This document shows positions 1-5,373 of a stretch of 5,530 nt of DNA, piece by piece (within the stretch, counting starts at the first letter, position 1; each line of letters opens with the position of its first letter). Under the pieces are notes generated by a model. It saw only the letters and a list, made by a program, of their open reading frames with translations. It was not told the origin of the DNA and made no database searches. Origin of the DNA: Clostridiales bacterium (GTDB lineage: Bacteria; Bacillota; Clostridia; Oscillospirales; Oscillospiraceae). The translations under genes and the position numbers were made by a program. The stretch is taken from contig DPCD01000065.1 of the NCBI GenBank assembly GCA_003516765.1, forward strand, positions 1-5,530, written 5' to 3'.

Positions 1-587
1 ATGTTGTCGAGATAATCGCGCAGATGCTTGATGAACTGCGAGCGGATGACGAAGTTCCGCTTGACCTCGGGGTTGACGATGAGGTCGACATAGCGCTGAC
101 GGTAGCGGGTTTCCTTGTCCGTTAAGCCGTGGAACTTCTCCGGCAGCGGCAGCAGAGACTTACTCAGCAGCGTGATGTGCTTGGCGCGCACGGACATTTC
201 GCCGCGCTGGGTCCGGAAGACCTCGCCCTCGATGCCGATAATATCGCCGATGTCATACTTCTTGAAGCGGTTGTAGTCGTCCTCGTCCATCTCGTCCTTG
301 CGGGCGTAGAGCTGGATTCTGCCTTCCTTGTCCTGCAGATCGCAGAACGAGACCTTGCCCATGCCGCGCTTGGACATCATGCGCCCGGCGATGGAAACAG
401 GTTTGCCCTCCATGGCGTCGAAGTTTTCCCTGATTTCGCGGCTGTTGGTGGTCTGGACAAATTTCGTGATCTCAAACGGGTTGTGACCCTCTGCCTGCAA
501 ATTCGCGAGCTTCTCCCGGCGGACCTTGATCTGATCGCCGACGGAAAGCTCCTGCGCGCCGTTCTGATTCTTCTTTTCCTGCTCCAT
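1..587 (-). CDS. lysS: Lysyl-tRNA synthetase (class II), N-terminal part, cut by the window edge
   Basis: This cytoplasmic enzyme charges tRNA-Lys with lysine using ATP. Only the first 195 residues are in the window, against roughly 490-500 in full-length bacterial LysRS; the reading frame is open to base 1 and the C-terminal catalytic core lies outside. Visible parts are a charged N-terminal helical lead-in (MEQEKKNQ, then residues 18-35), the EGHNPF segment at 33-38, an OB-fold anticodon-binding domain at about 62-142 (VSIAGRMMSKRG, KVSFCDLQD), the linker LPLPEKFHGL at 146-155, the class II LysRS signature RYRQRYVDLI at 161-170, and the beginning of motif 1 from about 182. The ATG at 587 follows a GAGGG ribosome binding site with 7 bases of spacing. 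The gene starts 36 bases after the greA stop codon, with no promoter or T-box leader in the gap, so it is probably translated from the greA transcript. The greA-lysS pairing is common in Firmicutes. The identification is very secure. Confidence 0.97.
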   Translation of the reverse strand, partial: MEQEKKNQNGAQELSVGDQIKVRREKLANLQAEGHNPFEITKFVQTTNSREIRENFDAMEGKPVSIAGRMMSKRGMGKVSFCDLQDKEGRIQLYARKDEMDEDDYNRFKKYDIGDIIGIEGEVFRTQRGEMSVRAKHITLLSKSLLPLPEKFHGLTDKETRYRQRYVDLIVNPEVKRNFVIRSQFIKHLRDYLDN

Positions 588-623
588 CTCAATTCCCTCT
601 ATTCTCTCGTAAATTCAGATTCT

Positions 624-1097
624 TTATCGTTCTACGCTCAGGATTTTATAACGCAGCGTGCCGATCGGCGCTTCGACCTCGACAATCTCGCCGACCGAGT
701 GACCGAGCAGCGCTCTGCCGAACGGCGAGTCGTCGGAAATGCGGCACTCCATGGGGTTTGCTTCCTGCGAACCGACGATGGCGTAGACCTCTTCCTCTTC
801 GGTCTCCATGTCCAGCACCTTGATTGTGCAGCCCAGACCGATTTTGCCCTCGGCGTCTTCATTTTCATCGATAATCACCGCGTGGGCGAGAATGTTCTCG
901 ACCTCGGCAATGCGGCCGTAGAGCTTTGCCTGCTCGTTTTTTGCTTCGTCGTATTCGCTGTTTTCGGACAGATCGCCGAACGAGCGCGCTTCTTTGATCT
1001 GCTCGGCGACTTCTTTCTCACGCGTCGTCTTGAGATAGAACAGCTCCTGCTCAAGCTCCTTGAGCCGCAGCGTGCTGATTTTGAATTCCTTTGCCAT
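624..1097 (-). CDS. greA: Transcription elongation factor GreA
   Basis: GreA enters the secondary channel of stalled, backtracked RNA polymerase and stimulates cleavage of the 3' end of the nascent RNA so that elongation can resume. The protein has 157 residues, the normal family length (about 155-160). Residues 1-77 form the antiparallel coiled coil; its tip carries the family signature FGDLSENSEYDEAKNEQ at 40-56, and D42 and E45 correspond to the acidic pair that positions the catalytic metal. Residues from about 86 onward form the FKBP-like C-terminal domain, with EANPMECRISDDSPFGRALL (112-131) followed by GHSVGEIVEVEAPIG (132-146). The ATG at 1097 is supported by a GGAGG ribosome binding site at 1107-1111, 9 bases upstream. 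The gene has its own strong promoter (1165-1193) and is followed after 36 bases by lysS, with which it probably forms an operon. No odd residues were seen and the assignment is very secure. Confidence 0.98.
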   Translation of the reverse strand: MAKEFKISTLRLKELEQELFYLKTTREKEVAEQIKEARSFGDLSENSEYDEAKNEQAKLYGRIAEVENILAHAVIIDENEDAEGKIGLGCTIKVLDMETEEEEVYAIVGSQEANPMECRISDDSPFGRALLGHSVGEIVEVEAPIGTLRYKILSVER

Positions 1098-1106
1098 TTA
1101 TATCAA

Positions 1107-1111
1107 CCTCC
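1107..1111 (-). promoter_or_regulatory. Ribosome binding site of greA
   Basis: The minus strand reads GGAGG here, 9 bases before the greA ATG at 1097. The match to the anti-Shine-Dalgarno sequence is strong and fixes the start. An ATG overlapping this site (1111-1113) is out of frame with greA and is not taken as a start. Confidence 0.8.
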
Positions 1112-1116
1112 ATGGT

Positions 1117-1140
1117 AAAAATCCGCCTTTTTCGCGGTTT
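1117..1140 (-). promoter_or_regulatory. Weak hairpin plus T-run in the greA leader (possible attenuator)
   Basis: Transcribed from the minus strand, this part of the greA leader reads AAACCGC, a 7-base loop GAAAAAG, GCGG, one bulged A, then TTTTT. The core stem is only 4 GC pairs (1134-1137 with 1123-1126), which A-U pairs can extend past the bulge. It resembles a small intrinsic terminator between the predicted start of transcription (about 1158) and the greA ribosome binding site. The stem is short and no function is shown, so this may be chance. Confidence 0.25.
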
Positions 1141-1164
1141 CAAGCCTAAAATGATAGCGAATAG

Positions 1165-1193
1165 ATTATATAGTTCCGGCTCCGGTCTGTCAA
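1165..1193 (-). promoter_or_regulatory. Consensus housekeeping-sigma promoter for greA-lysS
   Basis: The minus strand carries TTGACA (1193 to 1188), a spacer of exactly 17 bases (1187 to 1171) and TATAAT (1170 to 1165). Both hexamers match the sigma-A/sigma-70 consensus perfectly at optimal spacing. The start of transcription is expected near 1158, giving a leader of about 60 bases before the greA ATG at 1097. The -35 hexamer contains the TGA stop codon (1190-1192) of the upstream protease gene, so gene end and promoter are fused. No extended -10 TGn is present. A strong, largely constitutive promoter is expected for these housekeeping genes. Confidence 0.9.
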
Positions 1194-2380
1194 GAGATTT
1201 TGTCTGTCAAAATGCGCAAAGCTGCCTGCAATTGCGTATCGTCCGCATCTTCGAGCTGGCTATAGTAAAGCCTCGCGTAGGTTTCGTCGTCATATTCGAT
1301 TTCCACGTCCGGCGTCACGCCGAGATCGGTGAGACTGCGCCCCTGCGGCGTGTAGTATTTGCCGATGGAAATGTTCAGAAGCGAGCCGTCTGAGAGCTGG
1401 AAGCCCGTCTGGAAGTTGCCCTTGCCGCAGGTCTTTTCGCCGACAACCTCTGCCCAGCCGTATTCCTGCAGCGCCGCGGCAAAGAACTCCGCTGCCGAGT
1501 AAGAGTCGTGGTTGACCAGCACTGCCATCGGAAGCTCTATGCAGGCTTCATCCGATGTGTCGGTCTCTTTCTTGCCCGCGTAGTCCTCGCTCTGGAACAG
1601 AACGCCCTCGGGAAGGAGCTTGTCAAGGATTTTAACCATCTCGTCTTTATAGCCGCCGCCGTTGAAGCGCACGTCGAACAAAAGTGCCTTTGCGCCCTGC
1701 GCGAGCATCTCGTCGATGCAGGTGCTTGTCTCATCGAAGCATCTGGCGTCAAAATTGTTGATTTTGATATAGCCGACATTGCCGTCCAACATCCGGCAGG
1801 AAGCGACCTGCGTCTGGATGCTGGCGCGCAGAACATCAAGCTCAAATATTTCGTCTCCGCGCTGCATTTTGAGGTGGACCGTCGTTCCTTCCTCGCCGCG
1901 GACCAGATCGCGCGTACCGGAGGTTCCGATTTCGATGGTCTTCTTCCCTTCTGCTTCCAGCATGATATCGCCGACCTCGATGCCGGCGTGAAACGCAGGG
2001 CTGTCTGCTTCGACCGACTCGATGCGAAGCCCGCCTGCTTCCTGATCTTCCGTAATCGTCACGCCGATGCCGACGTAGGCGTTGTTCATACTCTCTTCGT
2101 AGGTCTGATAGTCCGCCGCGCTCAAATAATAGCTCCAGCGGTCGCCGGTTGCTGTGACCATTGCAGAGGCGGCTGCATCGGCAAGCGCCTGCTCGTCGTA
2201 GTCGTCGATGAAATAGCGGTCCAGATAGGCGGAAATTTCGCTCGTTTTGTTTGTGACGGGCAGTTCCTCCAACGCCGCGTAAATCTGCGCCGATGTCACG
2301 CGGGCGGAGAGCATCCACACACCACCCAATATGGCGATGGTAAGCAGCACGCACAACATGATTTTCCACGTCTTTTTCAT
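1190..2380 (-). CDS. ctpA: S41 family C-terminal processing peptidase (CtpA type), membrane-anchored with PDZ domain
   Basis: This is a carboxyl-terminal processing serine protease predicted to act outside the cytoplasmic membrane. The product has 396 residues. Residues 1-6 are basic and 7-26 are hydrophobic, forming a signal peptide or membrane anchor with no lipobox. A helical N-terminal domain with GDRWSYYLSAADY (79-91) leads into AYVGIGVTI (101-109) and a PDZ domain at about 102-185 with ADSPAFHAGIEVGD (125-138). The S41 core contains GYIKINNF (203-210), DVRFNGGG (236-243), the serine motif DSYSAAEFF (292-300) with S295 as nucleophile, and GEKTCGKG (314-321) with K320 as general base; the 25-residue Ser-Lys spacing equals that of E. 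coli Tsp. The conserved tail DDTQLQAAL (380-388) is also present. The ATG at 2380 is preferred because GGGAGG lies just upstream; a TTG at 2392 would place that site inside the gene. The position behind ftsEX and an M23 hydrolase suggests control or turnover of the hydrolase, which is inference. The symbol is generic: CtpA and CtpB cannot be told apart here. Confidence 0.93.
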   Translation of the reverse strand: MKKTWKIMLCVLLTIAILGGVWMLSARVTSAQIYAALEELPVTNKTSEISAYLDRYFIDDYDEQALADAAASAMVTATGDRWSYYLSAADYQTYEESMNNAYVGIGVTITEDQEAGGLRIESVEADSPAFHAGIEVGDIMLEAEGKKTIEIGTSGTRDLVRGEEGTTVHLKMQRGDEIFELDVLRASIQTQVASCRMLDGNVGYIKINNFDARCFDETSTCIDEMLAQGAKALLFDVRFNGGGYKDEMVKILDKLLPEGVLFQSEDYAGKKETDTSDEACIELPMAVLVNHDSYSAAEFFAAALQEYGWAEVVGEKTCGKGNFQTGFQLSDGSLLNISIGKYYTPQGRSLTDLGVTPDVEIEYDDETYARLYYSQLEDADDTQLQAALRILTDKIS

Positions 2381-2384
2381 AGGA

Positions 2385-2390
2385 CCTCCC
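2385..2390 (-). promoter_or_regulatory. Ribosome binding site that decides the ctpA start
   Basis: The minus strand reads GGGAGG followed by TCCT and then ATG at 2380. The 4-base spacing is slightly short, but the match is strong. The only in-frame upstream candidate is a TTG at 2392, which has this site inside its second and third codons, so initiation at 2380 is much more likely. Confidence 0.75.
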
Positions 2391-2403
2391 AAATTCGCAC
2401 AGT

Positions 2404-2438
2404 AAAAATCTGCCCCACAGCCCGGAATGGGCTGTGGG
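2404..2438 (-). terminator. Intergenic 10-bp hairpin with offset T-run between the M23 gene and ctpA
   Basis: In the 77-base gap the minus strand has CCCACAGCCC (2438 to 2429), a 5-base loop ATTCC, and GGGCTGTGGG (2423 to 2414). This is a perfect 10-bp, mostly GC stem that starts about 20 bases after the TAA of the M23 gene. A run of five T follows (2408 to 2404), but only after 5 intervening bases (GCAGA), which is further than in an efficient intrinsic terminator. It most likely acts as a partial terminator or mRNA-stabilising or processing hairpin inside the operon. No promoter fits between the hairpin and ctpA, so ctpA must be expressed by readthrough or from further upstream. Confidence 0.55.
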
Positions 2439-2457
2439 TGCGGAAAAAGCGTTGGTG

Positions 2458-3744
2458 TTACGGCATGGACACGTAGTTCATCGGGTTGACGTCCGCGCCG
2501 TTGTAATAGATCGTGAAGTGCAGGTGCGGACCTGTGGACCAGCCGGTCGAACCGACGTAGCCGATGGTCTGACCCTGCGTCACATAGTCGCCGGCGGAGA
2601 CGATGTAGTTGGTCATATGACCGTAAAGGCTCGAATAACCGTCGGCGTGGTTGATGGTCACCATGTAGCCGTAAGCTTCATTGTAGCAGGCGGAAGTGAC
2701 GGTGCCGGACTTTGTGGCATAGATTGCCGTGCCGGAGCCGGCGGCCAGGTCCACGCCGTTGTGCCACTTGTATGTGCCGCTCAGCGGGTGAATGCGGTAG
2801 CCGTATGCGTCGGTGATCGGAACCGCGTACGGGAGCGGGTACAAAAAGCCTCCCGTGGAAGAAGACGAACCGGAATTGGAGCTGCCGTTCGACGGAACCT
2901 TGTTGTTGTTTTGCCGGTTCAGCTCTGCCTGACGCGCCGCTTCCTCTTTGGAAAGGGCGTTAAAATACTCGGTCTCGGTCTTCTTGATCTGCGCGGACAT
3001 TTCGTCCTCGAGCTTTTCGTAGTTCTGATATTCTTCCGAAAGAGAAGCATACTCGGCAGACATCTGCAGAATCAGCTGATCGGACTCGGCGCGCTGCGTC
3101 TCCAGCGCGGTCTGCTGCTCTGCCAGATCGCTCTTTGCCTGCTCCAGCTCGTCCATCTGGGTTTCCAGATCGGCGCGCTCGGAGGCAATCTGCGCTGCAA
3201 CGTCTGCCATCTTCTGCAGCATCAGCTTGTCGGACTCGGCAATTTCGTTGATCATGTTGACCTTGTCGAGCAAATCCGAGAAGCTGCTTGCACCGAAGAG
3301 AATGGACCAGTAGGAAATCTTGCCGGTCTCTTCCATCGCGCGCAGGCGAGTTTTGTACTGCTTGTTGAGCCGTGCTTCTTCTGCCTCTGTTTGCTCGAGT
3401 TCGTCCTGCTTCTGCGCAATGAGAAGGCTGTACTGCTGAATCTGCTCGTTTAAGTTTTCGATCGTCTGCCGGGACATCTCCATCTGCTGGTCGATGTCCG
3501 CCTTCTTTTCAACGAGCGTCTGCGTTTTCGCCTGATTTTCGTTGATGGACGTCTGCAGCGCATCGCTCTGCTTTTTGAGCTCTGCCTGCTCCTCGCGGAG
3601 CGCGACCAGCTCTTTTTCAATTTCCTTCGAGCTCGCCGCGCCGACCGTCATGATCAGTGCGCCGGAGACCAGCGAGCCGAGGATCAGAACCGCCAGCACC
3701 AGGCACAAAACCTTGCGTGCGGTGTTCCGTTTTCCAGTATTCAT
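2458..3744 (-). CDS. Secreted coiled-coil murein hydrolase with M23 (LytM) peptidase domain, likely FtsEX partner
   Basis: A zinc metallopeptidase of the M23 family, predicted to cut peptidoglycan peptide bonds outside the cell. The 428-residue product has a basic N-terminus and hydrophobic core (11-33), with likely signal peptidase cleavage near A36-A37. Residues about 38-275 are a long Gln/Glu/Lys-rich coiled coil, interrupted near 143-160 (SYWSILFGASSFSDLLDK) by a segment like that in PcsB/EnvC-type coiled coils. A Ser/Asn/Gly linker follows (about 278-299), then the M23 domain (300-428) with HNGVD (H328, D332), YGHM (H376) and HLHF (H407, H409). By family knowledge H328, D332 and H409 bind zinc, and H376 and H407 are catalytic, so all key residues are present. 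GGAGG upstream of the ATG at 3744 supports the start, which is 21 bases after ftsX. This adjacency implies activation by FtsEX through the coiled coil. EnvC in E. coli has the same layout but a degenerate LytM domain. No symbol is assigned, as PcsB and CwlO carry different catalytic domains. Confidence 0.93.
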   Translation of the reverse strand: MNTGKRNTARKVLCLVLAVLILGSLVSGALIMTVGAASSKEIEKELVALREEQAELKKQSDALQTSINENQAKTQTLVEKKADIDQQMEMSRQTIENLNEQIQQYSLLIAQKQDELEQTEAEEARLNKQYKTRLRAMEETGKISYWSILFGASSFSDLLDKVNMINEIAESDKLMLQKMADVAAQIASERADLETQMDELEQAKSDLAEQQTALETQRAESDQLILQMSAEYASLSEEYQNYEKLEDEMSAQIKKTETEYFNALSKEEAARQAELNRQNNNKVPSNGSSNSGSSSSTGGFLYPLPYAVPITDAYGYRIHPLSGTYKWHNGVDLAAGSGTAIYATKSGTVTSACYNEAYGYMVTINHADGYSSLYGHMTNYIVSAGDYVTQGQTIGYVGSTGWSTGPHLHFTIYYNGADVNPMNYVSMP

Positions 3745-3765
3745 AGTGTTCCTCCAATTGATCTG

Positions 3766-4653
3766 TCACACCCGCAGGAACTTGCGGATGGAAAGCATAC
3801 TGCCGAAGACGCCGACGACAAAGCCCGTCACGGCGTAGGCAATCGCGACAAACTCAATGCACTCGGCAAAGGGCACGATGGTGATGAGCTGCAGCGTATC
3901 GATCTGCGCGATTTTCGACGCGAGGAAGTCATAAAGACCCCACTCGAGGAAAAAAGCGACCAGCGAACTGATAAAGCCCAGAATCAAGCCCTCAACCACG
4001 AAGGGAAGCCGGATAAAGCTGTTCGTCGCGCCGACCATCTTCATGATCGCAATTTCCTGGCTGCGCGAGTACATGGCGAGCTTGATCGTGTTCGAGATGA
4101 TGAACATCGACACGACAAAAAGCACCACGATGATGACCATTGCCGCGATGTTCAGGACCTTCTGCACGGTCTGAAAGCCGTTGGCAATTTCATCGTGCGC
4201 GCTGACCTCGTCGACGCCGTCGATCTGTTTGAGCATTTCCTTCGTCTGCGTGATGAGGCTGTTGTCTTCCAGCGTCACGACGAACCGGTCACGCAATGTG
4301 TCTGCCTCGATGCCGTCAAAAAGCGCGGCGTCGTTCTGCGTGTCGATGAATTCATCGAGCGCCTGCTGGCGGGAGACGAACTTCGCCTCGTGAACGTTTG
4401 AAATGAGATTGATCTGCGAGCCGACGGACTTTGCCTTTGCCTCGGAATAATTCTCGTCGATGTAGACCAGAATTTCGTTTTCCTGCTCCAGATCCAGAAT
4501 CATGACGTGCAGGTTATAGAGAATCAGGCTGAACGTGCCCATGATGATCAGGCACGCAACCGTCACACAGATTGCCGCGAAGGACATGAAGCCGTGCAGA
4601 AACACACCCTTGAAGCCCTCGCGCAGCAGATAACCAATATTATTCTTCTTCAT
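3766..4653 (-). CDS. ftsX: Cell division / murein hydrolase-activating membrane protein FtsX
   Basis: FtsX is the permease-like subunit of FtsEX; it passes the ATPase cycle of cytoplasmic FtsE to a peptidoglycan hydrolase outside the membrane. The protein has 295 residues, normal for Gram-positive FtsX. The N-terminus NNIGYLLREGFKG (4-16) is the family's cytoplasmic amphipathic segment. Four membrane segments are visible at about 22-48, 168-188, 217-238 and 266-287. Residues about 50-165 form the large outer loop that in characterised systems contacts the hydrolase coiled coil, and the cytoplasmic loop has SRSQEIAIMKMVGATNSF (196-213), the most conserved FtsX motif. The ATG at 4653 was chosen because MKKNNIGYL is the usual family start; upstream in-frame ATGs at 4668 and 4710 only add residues encoded within ftsE. 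The start overlaps the ftsE end by 14 bases and has no good ribosome binding site, which suggests translational coupling. The M23 hydrolase gene follows after 21 bases. Confidence 0.96.
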   Translation of the reverse strand: MKKNNIGYLLREGFKGVFLHGFMSFAAICVTVACLIIMGTFSLILYNLHVMILDLEQENEILVYIDENYSEAKAKSVGSQINLISNVHEAKFVSRQQALDEFIDTQNDAALFDGIEADTLRDRFVVTLEDNSLITQTKEMLKQIDGVDEVSAHDEIANGFQTVQKVLNIAAMVIIVVLFVVSMFIISNTIKLAMYSRSQEIAIMKMVGATNSFIRLPFVVEGLILGFISSLVAFFLEWGLYDFLASKIAQIDTLQLITIVPFAECIEFVAIAYAVTGFVVGVFGSMLSIRKFLRV

Positions 4654-5329
4654 TGAGATAATACCCATCCATTCCGTCGCTGATGACTTTTCCCTCGTTA
4701 ATTGCCACAACGCGCTTGGTGAAGCGGTTGACCAGCTCTTTTTCGTGGGTAACCACCATGACTGTCGTGCCGAGGGCGTTGATCTGTTCCAGCAGCATCA
4801 TAATTTCCAGCGAGCGCGCGGGGTCGAGGTTTCCGGTCGGCTCGTCGGCGATGATCATGCTCGGATTGTTGACCAGCGCGCGCGCGATGGCAACTCTCTG
4901 CTGCTCGCCGCCGGACAGTTCGTTGGGAAGACGCCTGCCCTTGTTTTCCAGCCCCACCAGCTCCAGCACATACGGTACGCGCTTTTTGATCTCGCGCTCG
5001 GGCGCGCCGATGACGCGCATGGCAAACGCCACGTTATCGTAGACGGATTTGTTTTCAATCAGCCGGAAATCCTGGAAGATGACGCCGAGCGTTCTTCTCA
5101 GATAGGGAATGGTACGGCTGCGGATTTTTTCGAGCGCAAAGCCGTTGACGTGGACACTGCCCTCGGTCGGCTGAAGTTCGGCGGTGAGAATCTTGATGAT
5201 GGTGGACTTTCCGGAACCGGAAGGACCGACCAGAAAGACAAACTCGCCGTCTTCAATTTTCAAAGACACACCGTTGAGCGCTCTCGTGCCCGTGTCGTAT
5301 GTCTTTACCACATTCGTTAATTCGATCAT
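4640..5329 (-). CDS. ftsE: Cell division ATP-binding protein FtsE
   Basis: FtsE is the cytoplasmic ABC ATPase that pairs with FtsX at the membrane; the complex does not transport a known substrate but drives conformational activation of cell-wall hydrolases. The 229-residue protein is a single nucleotide-binding domain of normal FtsE length. Motifs in order are an aromatic A-loop region with Y11, Walker A GPSGSGKST (35-43), the Q-loop at Q86 within VIFQDFRL (83-90), the ABC signature LSGGEQQR (138-145), Walker B MIIADEPTG (158-166) with D162 and catalytic E163, the D-loop NLD (167-169), and the switch histidine H195 in THEKE. The VIFQDFRLI stretch and the adjacency to ftsX distinguish FtsE from related LolD/MacB-type ATPases. 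The ATG at 5329 has a TGGAG ribosome binding site 6 bases upstream. The gene begins 33 bases after the regulator gene, with no convincing promoter seen in that gap, so it may be read from a promoter outside the window. Confidence 0.97.
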   Translation of the reverse strand: MIELTNVVKTYDTGTRALNGVSLKIEDGEFVFLVGPSGSGKSTIIKILTAELQPTEGSVHVNGFALEKIRSRTIPYLRRTLGVIFQDFRLIENKSVYDNVAFAMRVIGAPEREIKKRVPYVLELVGLENKGRRLPNELSGGEQQRVAIARALVNNPSMIIADEPTGNLDPARSLEIMMLLEQINALGTTVMVVTHEKELVNRFTKRVVAINEGKVISDGMDGYYLNEEE

Positions 5330-5359
5330 GTTTTTCTCCAGATTTCTGTCTGCGGGCGG

Positions 5360-5373
5360 GTATCAGATGATAC
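5360..5373. repeat. Inverted repeat across the stop codon of the regulator gene, upstream of ftsE
   Basis: GTATCA and TGATAC are perfect 6-bp arms separated by 2 bases. The repeat lies 31-44 bases ahead of the ftsE ATG and includes the TGA of the upstream gene (5363-5365). Outside an internal loop, GCGGG and CCCGC on the minus strand could add a 5-bp outer stem. It could be an operator or an RNA hairpin, but short palindromes also occur by chance. No T-run follows, so it is not an intrinsic terminator. Confidence 0.35.

Noticed and set aside
588..623. T-box riboswitch ahead of lysS
   Set aside because: The gap between greA and lysS is only 36 bases, far too short for a T-box leader, and holds no terminator.
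129..1118. A 329-codon plus-strand open frame antisense to lysS and greA
   Set aside because: It lies opposite two certain genes, spans their intergenic gap, resembles no family and has low-complexity Leu/Val/Asp-rich content. GC-biased codon use in the real genes leaves the antisense frame free of stops.
1171..1187. CCGG-AG-CCGG repeat in the promoter spacer as a hairpin or operator
   Set aside because: As a stem it would need a 2-base loop, and the 4-base direct repeat is too short to separate from chance.
1842..2369. A 175-codon minus-strand frame inside ctpA
   Set aside because: It is an alternative frame of the protease gene, rich in Arg, His and Gly, with no support as a protein.
1508..2476. 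A 322-codon plus-strand open frame antisense to ctpA
   Set aside because: It is fully opposite the S41 protease gene, whose catalytic motifs are intact, and its translation shows no recognisable domain. It is an antisense shadow.
2434..3453. A 339-codon plus-strand open frame antisense to the M23 gene
   Set aside because: The Leu/Val-rich stretches are the reverse reading of the Gln/Glu/Lys coiled coil. No ribosome binding site or family signature was found.
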